DNA of 64,000 nt. Source: Molanna angustata (Eukaryota; Arthropoda; Insecta; Trichoptera; Molannidae). The notes beneath the pieces were generated by a model, which saw only the letters and a program-made list of their open reading frames with translations, was not told where the DNA came from and made no database searches. Where the stretch lies: the NCBI GenBank assembly GCA_963576475.1, contig OY754982.1, positions 16,062,217 through 16,126,216 on the forward strand, written 5' to 3'. The position numbers and the translations under genes are program-made. Below, piece after piece: positions 1 through 10,436 of the stretch (its first letter is position 1; each line of letters begins with the position of its first letter).

Positions 1-531
1 TTTGAACTGTCATAATATGATTGTGAAATTTATAATAAATATAAAACAGGTTGATATGCATACTTTGAACTGTCATAATATGATTGTGAAATTTATAATA
101 AATATAAAACAGGTTGATATGCATACTTTGAACTGTCATAATATGATTGTGAAATTTATAATAAATATAAAACAGGTTGATATGCATACTTTGAACTGTC
201 ATAATATGATTGTGAAATTTATAATAAATATAAAACAGGTTGATATGCATACTTTGAACTGTCATAATATGATTGTGAAATTTATAATAAATATAAAACA
301 GTTTGATATGCATACTTTGAACTGTCATAATATGATTGTGAAATTTATAATAAATATAAAACTTTCCTCTTTTTATTTAATTACAGGTTGATATGCATAC
401 TTTGAACTGTCATAATATGATTGTGAAATTTATAATAAATATAAAACAGGTTGATATGCATACTTTGAACTGTCATAATATGATTGTGAAATTTATAATA
501 AATATAAAACTTTCCTCTTTTTATTTAATCC
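1..531 (+). repeat. 63-bp tandem satellite array, about 8 copies
   Basis: Near-identical units start at 1, 64, 127, 190, 253, 316, 401 and 464. Because 63 is a multiple of three and the unit lacks a stop in one frame, a 129-codon open frame appears over it; I read this as a by-product, not a gene. A pyrimidine-rich 22-base insert (362-383) interrupts the array, and nearly the same sequence follows its right end (512-531). The array runs off the left edge of the window. Confidence 0.95.
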
Positions 532-816
532 ACACGAGTGATTAAAAAATAAACTACAACTAATTTTATACTAATTCTTATGCGTAAAACGCCGTTTTAA
601 TAAGAAAAAAATAGAAAACTCAATGTCATAAAAATATTACTTGCAAATAGTTATATTTAGAAAAGTTTTATAAAAAAACGTATTTTGACAGTTATAAGAG
701 AGATGTTAAAAAGAAAAGCTTATTTGAAATATATATCTCTAAGTATGATCTATTCAAAGAAAAATAATCCTGCCACTAAACGTTTTTGTATATCAAAAAA
801 GTCATTATTTTGAACA
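532..816. other. AT-rich sequence, nothing recognised
   Basis: Ordinary AT-rich DNA between the satellite and the GC-rich island. No open frame, repeat copy or hairpin stands out. Confidence 0.5.
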
Positions 817-1153
817 ATGTGTTTTCCTAGCAGTCAGTGGGGTGAGTTGCCGACTGGCCAGGACACTTGGCACAGTCTTGAGGCAAGAGGAAGGGTGATA
901 AGATGGAGCAGAGGGTTGGTTTCTATTTTATGCGGGAAACCCTATCCACATATGTTCATTAATATGAATAAATGCAATGAGAGCGGGGTGCGGCGTGCGG
1001 GGGAGCTGTGTTTTGGGTTGGTCCTGGCGTGATGAATGACTCCTGCGGGGTCCAGGGGTAGGCGGAGGGAGAGGGAGTGGTGGGGGGTGGATTATAATGA
1101 GGGATGGTCCAAGGGTTTTTGCGCCTAGCCGCCATTGTGCGTGGGCGCGTCAT
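817..1153. other. GC-rich island with GCCGCCAT motif
   Basis: Base composition changes sharply here: long G-rich runs around 980-1115, and GCCGCCATTGTGCG at 1129. Open frames of 64-71 codons exist on both strands but none resembles a known protein. No match to any other part of the window, so it is probably single-copy. It could be a regulatory element or promoter-proximal DNA; GCCAT is the core of the Pho/YY1 binding site. Confidence 0.45.
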
Positions 1154-1518
1154 GTTAAATTTGTATAAGCCACACGGTGAAAACGAAAAGTTAACAAGAT
1201 GTTTGTAAAAAAATAATATACCAGTAAAAAAATCTGTTTCAAGTTTTGCTTAGTTAAAATTTTACTAGTGAAATATTGAATTGTCAAACTCACTTTATGT
1301 ATCAAAAGAATATTTAAGCACGAATGATTAACTATGTATTGACACTATAAACCAATTTCCTCTACTTTTGTTGCTATTATTAGAGATTATTTTTTTATGT
1401 TTAATGCGACATTTATTTCGTGAATGATCTTTTTAGATTTTGTTGAATATTATAACAATTTTGTATCAGTTTTACATGAGGATATATTATTTTCATTATT
1501 TTCATTATTACATTTTGT

Positions 1519-1612
1519 TGTGAGGCACCGGGTTCGAATAGTGCTTCCACTTTTTCTACTATCATCATTTTCGGGTTTCCAGTATGAGCCGGTTAGTCGA
1601 AAATACAACAGG
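1519..1612 (+). mobile_element. SINE-like family I, 5' fragment
   Basis: Begins GTGAGGCACCGG and runs through AGCCGGTTAGTCGAAAATACAAC (shared with 16627 and 56400). Only the first ~95 bases of the family are present, and it abuts a LINE coding remnant at about 1613-1635. Confidence 0.75.
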
Positions 1613-1634
1613 CATATAAAACTTATTTTTCTTA

Positions 1635-1829
1635 TCAGCCATCTCTCCATTGCTGGATGTAGGCATCCTATAACTTTTTCAACTCTTCTCTATTCTGGGA
1701 ATCTCTGTATCACTTCTTTCCCGCGACTGGAACAATGTCATCAGCCCATTTTTTTCTGGGGACGTCCTACTCCTATTTTGCCTTCCCAAAGTCAGACTTC
1801 TTGTCATGCCACGCGACCTGCTCATGGCC
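1635..1829 (-). pseudogene. LINE reverse-transcriptase ORF, decayed C-terminal end
   Basis: On the minus strand one frame reads GHEQVAWHDKK, then RKKWADDIVPVAG, then AYIQQWRDG and a stop at 1637-1635. The order GH...RW-DDI..AG..W...AQDR..W...AYIQQW is the standard end of a group of insect non-LTR retrotransposon polyproteins. At least four in-frame stops show it is dead. A different 113-codon minus-strand frame over 1679-2020 overlaps it and matches nothing I know. The plus-strand fragment at 11372-11452 ends in the same EAYIQQ motif. Confidence 0.75.
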
Positions 1830-2051
1830 ACTATACTGGCAATATTGTCTATAATGTCAATTAGTACATTCTTACTCAGTCTCTTCTTGAGTTCATTATT
1901 AGACGAAGGCCTTCCGCTTAGACTTCTACTGGTCTCTCTCCTGTGCCATTCTTCGCCATTCTGGATCTGCCATTTTTTTATGTCACCAGCATTTGTCTTT
2001 ACATAGACCTTTGTGTGCATTTTAGTTTACTTACGGTGGCGACAGTCAGAG

Positions 2052-2071
2052 TCATGGTTTCCAAACCATGA
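2052..2071. repeat. Perfect 20-bp palindrome
   Basis: TCATGGTTT, CC, then AAACCATGA. Arms of 9 bases with a 2-base centre; may be chance or the trace of an element end. Confidence 0.5.
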
Positions 2072-2805
2072 GAAATTACAGGGAGGACAGAGGCTACAAA
2101 TATTTTATTTTTGAGACACATGGGTATTTTACGACATTTGAAAACGTGGTCGAACTGCCCAACATAAACTGATTATTCTTGAAATAAATCTATTTCACTC
2201 TCACGAGCATATTACAATTGGGCAACTTCTTCCAACCAATAAGTATTTAGGTAGATATACATAAGTGCAAAATAATTAAAAAATAATAAAGAATTATTTT
2301 TTAATGTGAAATGCCATTGTTTTTCGATGTGAAATCAGGAAGATTGTGTTGTTAGGGGTGGACAAGAAATTACAATGCCGCTTGTGTTTTATGCGCATAG
2401 GGGGTAGGTAGGTGTGTATATGTGTGACATTTGGGTATATAAGGAAAGGACTTTGATTGATTATTTTGCATTTAAGGATTGTGCGTACGGCGTTAATGTG
2501 TAGGAGATAAAGGGTTGATAAGAATACGCTAATGGTGGCAAAAGGGTTACTGGCAGACATTCAAAATTAGGCAGATTATTAATGAATATGTCGTATAGAA
2601 TAGTGCCATCTTCCTTCGTCACTTCACATAACTATACACTATTTCACCCTACCTATTCAAAATGTTAATACGATATTAGTTTTTTAAGTCGACACTTCAT
2701 AACTGAATTTATTTTAAAATGAAGATAAATATTTTTTTGTTTTTCATTATATAGGTATGATTTCCATCAAATTTCTTTAGATCGAATTTATTTTTACTTG
2801 CATAT
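2072..2805. other. AT-rich sequence with one decayed LINE-tail motif
   Basis: At 2218-2241 the minus strand reads GGTTGGAAGAAGTTGCCC, a degraded copy of the LINE 3'-tail seen at 14651, 27905, 37992 and 58408. The rest shows nothing recognisable. Confidence 0.5.
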
Positions 2806-3045
2806 ACGCAAACATTGGATTTTTTCCCTGTCGGGAGTCAAATGATATTATTATTGACAAACATCTCAATAGAGACGAATTAAGGATCTTATAAAAGGAC
2901 CAGGAACTCAAGGCACCAACAGGGCTTACGACATGTCATCGGCTGGCTTTCGTGATCACTTTATGCGCTTGCGCAACATTCAGCAATTATGCCTTATTAT
3001 TGAGTTCCCATATCAATGTTACTTTTAAAAGTTTTATATATTTGA
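2806..3045 (+). mobile_element. TIR element family J, copy 1
   Basis: Contains ATCTCAATAGAGACGAA at 2864, then AGGAACTCAAGGCACC and GTGATCACTTTATGCGCTTGCGCAA near 2954. The same core occurs at 10080-10401, 48660-48865 and, degraded, at 60600-60715. It is preceded by GCAAACATTGGATTTTTTCC...GGGAGTCAAA, which also precedes the copy at 10.1 kb. No ORF. Confidence 0.85.
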
Positions 3046-3753
3046 ATAATACGGAATTATACTATTGCCATCTATGAAGTAACGAAGAAACCTTTTTTTG
3101 TAACACCATCTATAGAGAAAGTAGTTTATTTGCAATCAATGATAAAATTTAACTTTTTTAAACAAAAAAAAAACTTAAGATTGATGACCTGATAAGGATG
3201 AGAAGATTTTCATTGTTGAAAATGCATATTCTTCTTGTTGAATTAGTTGTTATATCTGCTCTGCCAAAAAACTGCTTTGCAGTTTGGCGGGAAAATAAAA
3301 AAGGAAAAAAAAATAGTATCATTCGCGCGTAAAGAAACAAAAAATAAGGTGCATATTATTATAAAATGCAATTTTTTATTCAAGCCCTACTAAAAAAATT
3401 ACCCTCACATATCCATATGTTGCATGAAATAATTGACTAGCGTAAAACATTGGGGATTGATGGAAATTACATGGATTCATTTTATTATCGCACTTTATAT
3501 TTATTAAATTTAATAAATAATGTAATATATAACTATTGTAGGCATACATAAATTTATTTGCACTAATAAACTATTTATTTTTGAAGTTTTATTATTTGTA
3601 AATATTAAATAGTTTAAAAGAGCAAAGTAAAATGCTAAAAGATATTTTGAAAAAATACAAAAATGGTTTGGTTTTAATTTAATTTGTTTATATTTATTTA
3701 AGTGAAAAAAGGACTTATCTGAAAGAAACCAAATTTTAAATTGAATTATATCT
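3046..3753. other. AT-rich sequence, nothing recognised
   Basis: Very AT-rich. A 60-codon open frame on the minus strand is hydrophobic low-complexity and not credible. Confidence 0.5.
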
Positions 3754-3924
3754 ATAATTAAAAGTAAAGACTTTTTGATTCTACATTAATTTTATTCTGC
3801 GCGGTAGGCCTATTTCGCCTTGTTAGGGCATTAACTAGCTTAGTTAATGCCCTAACAAGGCGAAATAGGCCTACCGCGAAGAATAAAATTAATGTAGAAT
3901 CAAAAAGTCTTTACTTTTAATTAT
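3754..3924. mobile_element. Near-perfect palindrome, 84-bp arms (fold-back MITE)
   Basis: Left arm 3754-3837 and right arm 3841-3924 are reverse complements with a single mismatch that I can see (CTGCG against CTTCG) and a 3-base centre at 3838-3840. The inner arm is markedly GC-richer (GGTAGGCCTATTTCGCC) than the outer. No coding capacity. Arm identity this high implies recent formation or gene conversion. Confidence 0.95.
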
Positions 3925-4123
3925 ATATAACTTATAATGGAATTCTACCAAATAAAAACTTCATCGATAATTAAGTAAATTGAATTATTTATAAAAATAA
4001 ATAAATAGAGAAGTTTATCTGAGGATGCGCTTAGGCTCATAAAAGTCATTATCATTTATGAATTAAAACTATGTAGGTATGTACTTTTATTTATTTTCAT
4101 AAATAATTTTATTTGGTATTATG

Positions 4124-4228
4124 AACTTCCACTGTGTTAACTTCCACTGTGTTAACTTCCACTGTGTTAACTTCCACTGTGTTAACTTCCACTGTGTTAA
4201 CTTCCACTGTGTTGACTTCCACTGTGAT
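4124..4228 (+). repeat. 15-bp minisatellite, 7 copies
   Basis: Unit AACTTCCACTGTGTT begins at 4124 and repeats every 15 bases through 4228. Six units are essentially identical and the seventh carries two changes. Confidence 0.95.
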
Positions 4229-4359
4229 AACGAAAAAACTCTGAAATTATTAAAACCAAATTGTATAAGAGGTAAGAATTTATCATATTTTTAAGTAATT
4301 GATACACATGTTAGCTTTGCTTTGTGGGTCACAACGTGGAGTGGCGTACGTGGAAGTAA

Positions 4360-4593
4360 CTAAACAGACTGAGGATGGGCGTTGGGAGAACGTTGGATAA
4401 CCTGTCTACATGGGGCTTCCTGAAACAGGGAATACCAAAGACATGTGACTGTGGAGAGCAGCAGACCACCGCACATCTGTGCAGCTGCCCCTCAAGTCCA
4501 GTCAATTACACCATGCACGATCTTATGGTGTGCAATGATTGTGCTATTGACGTTGCTAGGCACTGGCAGAAGATTATTGAAATGCGTTGCTGA
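4360..4593 (+). pseudogene. LINE ORF C-terminal fragment with CCHC-like knuckle
   Basis: Open from 4360 to the stop at 4591-4593. It reads LNRLRMGVGRT, then CDCGEQQTTAHLCSCP, then HDLMVCND. The LNRLRTG.GRT...CDCG..QT..HL..C pattern is the C-terminal zinc-knuckle region of jockey-like and related non-LTR retrotransposon polyproteins, downstream of the reverse transcriptase. The catalytic domain is absent and a stop at 4357 closes the frame upstream. This is a 5'-truncated, dead insertion, not a host gene. Confidence 0.8.
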
Positions 4594-4690
4594 CATGATA
4601 GAAGAAGATACACATGTTAATGAAATAACAATAATAAAGTATGTTTTATATCATTTAGTGATTCGGCGGATATTTTGTGGTAGATAATAT

Positions 4691-4843
4691 TAACCATATT
4701 TGAATTATATAAATAGCGCTGTCCTTCCATCGACCGGTGTGTCAAGACTCCGGTTGATGGAAGGACAGCGCTTCCGAAACATGTCGCGAAGTGACTCATA
4801 AAAACAGTGGTATATAGCTAGTTTTATAATTCAAATACGGTTA
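4691..4843. mobile_element. Fold-back element with inner and outer inverted repeats
   Basis: Outer arms: TAACCATATTTGAATTATA at 4691 against its near reverse complement ending at about 4842. Inner arms: AGCGCTGTCCTTCCATC at 4714 against GATGGAAGGACAGCGCT at 4756-4772, with ACCGG/CCGGT at the loop. The inner stem is GC-rich and nearly perfect. Confidence 0.85.
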
Positions 4844-5734
4844 AGTATGTTTTATTTTAGAAAATAAATACGAATAGGTAAGTATATTGTATATGAGTAG
4901 AAACAAGTAAGAATCCAATCTCAAGTGTAAGCATCGATTTTACCATTAGACTACATATATACTTCTCAATTCCCAAAGGTTCTGTGTTCTGAACACGTTG
5001 TGGACCAAGTTCTTATTAACACTTTCGGGGTACCGTACATCTTAGCCAAAGCAGAGACGAATTGCGACAGAGATATATTATATAATTATAATATTTTAAA
5101 AATTACTTATATCGAGGTTTCTTATTATTGAAAATCAAAATGAAAGTTTACAAGCAATTTTCAAAATGAAAAGAAATACAAGCTTTAACACAAAACTTAA
5201 AAAGAAAGCTTTTCAAACACCGAATCTCCATTTGTCTTAATCGCACACATTCATTTAGACCGGCGTGATAGAGAGAGACCATATTCGTGTGGGACGAAGT
5301 CTACCAATATTCGGTCGTGTTCGGGTGATTTCGGATTCAATAATACAACTAGAATCGGTCTTCCAGTGCCAATTTTTAGAGTATACATTATTGGGTGTTT
5401 CTTAATAATAAAGTAATATAATACTTATTACAAAGTGTGTGAAGGCTTAACAATTAGTCATTGAATTCGCAGGACATACATATATGGACATTTGAACACC
5501 AATCTATTTCATACCATCAAATATTTTTTAAATATTCTTTTAGTAGATCCTAACTTGAGAAATCACATGCGTGCTCAGAACGCAAAAATGTTTTTTTTTA
5601 CTTGGTTATTAGTGCAAACCCTCCCCTTATTTTCCGATATTTATATCATTTTTTGTAATTTCCTAAATACTGTCAAGTCTGACTCTGATATAATATAGGT
5701 AGTTGTAAGATAGGTATAGGGTGGTCACAAAACG
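4844..5734. other. AT-rich sequence, nothing recognised
   Basis: A 68-codon open frame at 5492-5698 is hydrophobic and unlike any known family. No repeat match found within the window. Confidence 0.4.
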
Positions 5735-5830
5735 GCTAGGGGACAGGGGACTAGAGGGTAGTGAGGGGTGGGGGTGTGGGAGACGGCTCGCCACGGAGAG
5801 GAGGGTGTATAAGGGGGTGGGGGCAACATC
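5735..5830 (+). other. G-rich tract with quadruplex potential
   Basis: Runs of GGGG/GGG separated by loops of 3-6 bases at 5738-5769, followed by GGGGTGGGGGTGTGGG and AAGGGGGTGGGGGC. Four G-runs with short loops meet the usual G-quadruplex rule. The flanks to about 5960 are also less AT-rich than the surroundings. Confidence 0.6.
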
Positions 5831-6267
5831 CTGAACCTGCATTAATTACACCCCATATCCAGGGATCGTTAATCTAACAAATATGGCACTTTTAGGAAAT
5901 TGCCTCCTGGTTGTGATTTTCTGGGCGAAGCATGACGGTGAACAATACTTACAACCTTCTTATATTATAACAATTATTATTCCGTTGTTTAACAAAGTTT
6001 TCATTTTTCAAGCCCTATTTGTAAATGAAAATATTTTTTTAGTGTAATTTATTTTTGGATAAATTTGTTTAGGATAAAATAACCTTTTGGATGATGCACT
6101 ATTTATTTTTTACAATCAAAAAGGATCATTATTTGAGATTTACTATCAACTAATACACATACACTTTAATGTTCCGATCCGTTGTACCAGACATACTACT
6201 CTATTTTATATACAAAAATTTGATATCAAAGCAGCAATGAATTCTATATTTACTGCATTGGTATACC

Positions 6268-6540
6268 TATCCATTGTATACCATGGATATACGGATGTAT
6301 ACAAAAATGCACACTAAATTACCTTCTAATGTATGAAACACGAAAAAAATATTGTATATCACCAAATCTTTGATATACGTTATTTTTTGCAAGAATAGCA
6401 GTCAAAATAGTAAAAAAATAAGCCGGTAAATTTTCATATTCTCTTTCGATTGAAGTTAAAATCTACTACATACGTATCTTTTGAGGGTTCTGGGGAAAAG
6501 ATTTTCAAAATTTACTATTTAGCTGCCTCAGACACACCTA
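6268..6540 (+). repeat. Dispersed repeat family 3, copy a
   Basis: Shares CTTCTAATGTATGAAACACG, then ATATTGTATATCACC, then TCTTTTGAGGGTTCTGGGGAAAAG with copies at 12765-13235 and 26378-27055. An internal ~150-base segment is missing here relative to the other two. No ORF or clear terminal repeats. Confidence 0.85.
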
Positions 6541-6880
6541 TGTCTGCCTAAATACATATGATACGAAAATAACAAAGATCTAGATTTTTTATCTATGGAG
6601 GCATTTAAAGGCAAAGTAAAGAAATTCTTATTTACATAATAAATCTTTCTCACACATACAATACACAATGCTATTAACCACACTAAATATCATATTTTTT
6701 AGAGTTTTTTTACTATTCATTTATTTAGAAAACAAACAGCATAAAACGATATAAGTAAAGAATATAATGTGATAATATAGAAAAGTATGATACGTTTATT
6801 GCATCCAAACAATATTTTTTCACATAAAAGTTACAAATATAATACTATTTGTACCATATATCATGTAAGTGTATATATAT

Positions 6881-6965
6881 GTGTTGTATGGTATTATGTA
6901 GATATGTGTTGTATGGTATTATGTAGATATGTGTTGTATGGTATTATGTAGATATGTGTTATATT
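6881..6965 (+). repeat. 25-bp tandem repeat, about 3 copies
   Basis: GTGTTGTATGGTATTATGTA plus GATAT repeats at 6881, 6906 and 6931, with a partial copy from 6956. Confidence 0.95.
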
Positions 6966-7528
6966 GTATGTATGTTCGCGAGATGGATTTTGGATTACTG
7001 TGATTGTGGTATGTACTATTTATGGAATTGTTGTACTTACTATGTATGTTTTTAAATCTACTTTTGATTTATGTATTATATCGAAATGTTTAAAGTATTT
7101 TTTGTAGTTGGAGCAACTCCGTCTAATGTAATTGTTTTGTGAGTAGTTTGTGTAACATCGGTCGACATAGAACAAAAAGTAAAAAAAAAGATCTGAATTT
7201 TGCGTCATGGGCAGTAAAAGTTCAATTTAGAAAGTAAGTATGGTGAGTCTACACTGTTGTGAATAATTTTGTGAAGGTACATCATGTCTATATTATGATA
7301 CATATTTTTATAGTTGGGCGATGTACGTATGAGGTACATGATATATCTACATTTCAGTTTTTGTTTCTCTATAATTATATGCTTCAACTGTCTACTATCC
7401 TTTTTAGTAAAATAAAAAAAAACTAATAATAGATCATACATTATTCACTCTTGAAATTAAGCTTCTTGGTTTTTAGGGTAATTGATTAAAAAATATTGTT
7501 ATACTCATAGCAACAATCTCTTCTTTTT
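6966..7528. other. AT-rich sequence, nothing recognised
   Basis: Two minus-strand open frames of 62 and 78 codons are low-complexity and rich in Tyr, Ile and Lys. I do not consider them genes. Confidence 0.4.
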
Positions 7529-7573
7529 GTTCTCTGTCTAATCCGAGAAAAAATCTCGGATTAGACAGGGAAC
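7529..7573. repeat. Perfect 20-bp-arm hairpin
   Basis: GTTCTCTGTCTAATCCGAGA, then AAAAA, then its near-exact reverse complement ending at 7573. It is compact and contrasts with the AT-rich flanks; probably a short fold-back element. Confidence 0.85.
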
Positions 7574-9120
7574 ACGGTATAAAATATATAACAGCACAAA
7601 ATATATTGGCAATACATGTGAGTACGTTAATACTGCCAATTAATTTTTATTTAAAATATCTAAAGGTATTTTTATTTTTAATCCTATAACTCAGCCGATG
7701 ATGGTAGGTAAGTAGCGGATAACTGAATGATTTTTTTATTTGTTTTATTACATGTAAAATAAAAAATATATATAAAAATAGACATACAAAATTAAACGAT
7801 TCAATGTTTTTGTCTCATTCGAAGTGTAGACACTTGAGTATTGATATATTTTTAAGGACGAGGAAAGCTGACCTCAGCAGTCAGCACATACATAGAGTTG
7901 GGACATACCAAGAGAGAACAAAATTAAGATATTTTTAATAATTAATTTGAGAGAAAAAGAAATGACTATTTAATTTTTTAAATGTACAAAAGAATAATAA
8001 TTTTAAGAAAGGTCAATTGGTATAAAATATTAGTATCTTCAAATATGTGATTCAAATGTCTTGATATTATATGGTAGTTCTTACGTATGTTAATGTACTA
8101 GGTTTGTACTCCTTATACGGATAGTCCATAGTTGTACCAACCGATATGGTGTATATATGGGAGTGACATAATGATGTATTAATAATTTTCAGTCCGCTTC
8201 TTATCATGGTATAATGCTTCTGAACAATCAGGGGGTACTGAGTACTGCCAACATGACTTAAGGACTATTGTTTGATGCGGGCCAACCATACTGAGATATA
8301 CCATTCACAAATAGATATCAATAATTGTTTGTCTGTTTGTACATTTAGATTCTTTCCTTTGAAATAGTTCGTGGATCTGTTTATTCTCTCCTTTTATTAC
8401 TCTTGTGATACTCTTGGGAAGCTGGTGTCTATGTGTCCCTCTATCTTTTGGCGAAATAGGATTCGGGACTGTCTCGTCCTGATTATGTTGGTGGTCTCTT
8501 CAAAATCTTCTGGTTCTGCTCAATCGAATAACGCCCTCGATATCACAGGTCTGCTTAATATTCTTATAAACCGCCATTTTCACTAAAGTACCCTAATGAA
8601 AAAAATCTAAATTTTAATGCAAATTTCATTTCATCAGACAATCTTATCTCCGTTTAGTAATGACAGCGCATTAATTTTTTTAGTGGTTGTCTATAGTAGA
8701 TTAAACAATTTATCAACATTGTGTTTTAATATATATATATTATACATATTAAAGCACAATACCGTCTCGCAGTCATGTTTTTATTTTATATATTTTTTTA
8801 ATTCATTATCATTTGACCGTTTATAGCCATTATTTTAAGTTATAACGAGTATAAAGAAACTCAGATTAAATCAATTTTTTTATTCTTTATATGGGAATAA
8901 GGAATTTCAATTGCCTCCCAGATGAAATAAAACAGATAAATGATTTTTAAAAGGTTCAAACAAAGACTTAAAAAAAATTTCACATTCTAATCTGTTGTAT
9001 ATAATGATGTATGTATTGATATGATCAAAATTGTTTCGAATTGTCCGTTTTCTATTGTTTTTTTTATACCTTCGTGAAAACGGTTGTTAATAACAAATTT
9101 CAGCAATCGGTAATCATTTT
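7574..9120. other. AT-rich sequence, no gene recognised
   Basis: Open frames of about 70 codons occur at 8371-8586 and 8617-8826. The first lies in slightly more complex sequence (8395-8590) but shows no family signature on either strand. No repeat copy found elsewhere in the window. Confidence 0.35.
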
Positions 9121-9121
9121 A

Positions 9122-9185
9122 GATGGGCTGGTGGCAGATCGGCTAGCGAGCTGGTTCGAATCCTGCCGATTTTGTTCGCCACAAT
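9122..9185 (+). mobile_element. SINE family A, 5' end with internal deletion
   Basis: GGTGGCAGATCGGCTAGCG joins directly to GGTTCGAATCCTGCCGAT. Compared with copies at 15141 and 26763, the anticodon arm and variable region (about 26 bases) are missing. The B-box GGTTCGAATCC is intact. Confidence 0.8.
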
Positions 9186-10085
9186 CATTTTGAAAAAATG
9201 ATTTTTTTTCTTTCCTTCCAGGTCACAGCCGTTTACATATTGGTCTATTATTTGTTGGTGATGGTGTGAGAGAGTGAGACAGATAGAAAGATAAAGAGAG
9301 AGAGGTAACGTTCTCGGGTCGGTGGAGAGCATTATATCATGCTTTGTATTCCCGAGCACCTCTTCTTTGGTCCTACTCACTACCCGCTGTTTACACATTA
9401 TTGGGAAACAGATTAGGCGTCGCGGCGCTAACGTCTTCATCCCATTGTTTATGTTTAAACGATTTTTTTGTCCAATACAGACATTCATCATCTTCAAATG
9501 ACCTTTTTTGTTCAACAGCCTGTATCTGTTTACGATTTTCATTAATCTACGGTAGAAAATTTAATATACCTACTCATTATTGAAACAGGACCATGATATA
9601 ATACATGGTATGATTAAAGATACTTGAAAAGCACACGATAAAGAATTATTTCATAAAACGAGTGCATGTTAAATACATGAAATAGTTGTGCCACTTAGAA
9701 GGAATGAATGAAGAACACCCGAAGATGAAAATAATATAAATCTGATTGGAAAGAAAATAACTTAATAAACTTCGTGTATGTAGGTGTCACAAGGTATAAA
9801 AAGAACTTGTACAGGTGGGGCATAGGACGAGAAGAGCGTGTATCTTGATGATAAGCATCTTCTTGTCTGCCGAAACATGGTACAGAGATGTAACGAAAAA
9901 GACTTGGTTGTGGCAAATGACGTGGCAATTGTTGGCGCAACGTTTTGGAGTGGAAATGCTCATATGTATGTCCGGACTCGTTGAGTAAGTAAGAAATTAG
10001 AATGAAAGAGTCGTCTAAGAAAAAGATGGCGCAACCATCTGAAATATGAAAGATAAATATTATCGAATATTTTTACTATTGCATA
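9186..10085. other. Mixed sequence, no gene recognised
   Basis: Includes a GAGA-rich patch at 9265-9304. A minus-strand open frame of 142 codons (9114-9542) crosses the SINE fragment and that patch, and resembles nothing known. Other frames at 9344-9583 and 9695-9940 are likewise unsupported. Confidence 0.4.
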
Positions 10086-10401
10086 TGCGCAAACATTGGA
10101 TTTTTTTTCCCTTTCGGGAGTCAAAGATATTTTTTAACAGATTTTTAATTATCTCAATAGAGACGAAGTAAGCGAAGTTTTCAAGCGAAAAAGAATTTCA
10201 GTATTGCAATATATAGAACTTTCAAAAATTGAATTGATAGGGATCTCATTAAAGAGGCATAATTGGTGAACGTTGCGCAAGCGCATAAAGTGATCACGTA
10301 AACCAGCCGATGACAGGTCGTAAGCCCTGTAGGTGCCTTGATTTTCCGGTTCACCTACAGTAAATATTCCAACTTCGTCTCTATTGAGATACTTAAAAAT
10401 C
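10086..10401 (-). mobile_element. TIR element family J, copy 2, with complete inverted ends
   Basis: Left TIR GATTTTTAATTATCTCAATA near 10141 and right TIR ending TTGAGATACTTAAAAATC at 10401 are inverted repeats of about 30 bases. The core between them (CGCAAGCGCATAAAGTGATC) runs opposite to copy 1, while the leading GCAAACATTGG...CGGGAGTCAAAG (10087-10125) runs in the same direction. No ORF. Confidence 0.85.
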
Positions 10402-10436
10402 GATTAATATTATGTTAAAAATACAAAACCCATCTT

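Noticed and set aside
2..391. 129-codon open frame across the left-edge satellite
   Set aside because: The unit length is a multiple of three and the frame only repeats the satellite; it has no features of a protein and ends at the pyrimidine insert.
1424..1864. 146-codon plus-strand frame
   Set aside because: It is antisense to a LINE remnant and also runs through the family I fragment; no protein signature.
2020..2045. Minus-strand splice donor CCACC|GTAAGTAA before an open frame
   Set aside because: A good consensus, but no matching acceptor, no conserved coding on either side, and nearby DNA is a decayed LINE.
4124..4228. CRISPR-like array
   Set aside because: 15-bp units are directly adjacent with no unique spacers; the same reasoning excludes the other tandem arrays here.
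8371..8586. 71-codon frame in a slightly more complex region
   Set aside because: Neither this frame nor the reverse strand matches a family I know; too short to support alone.
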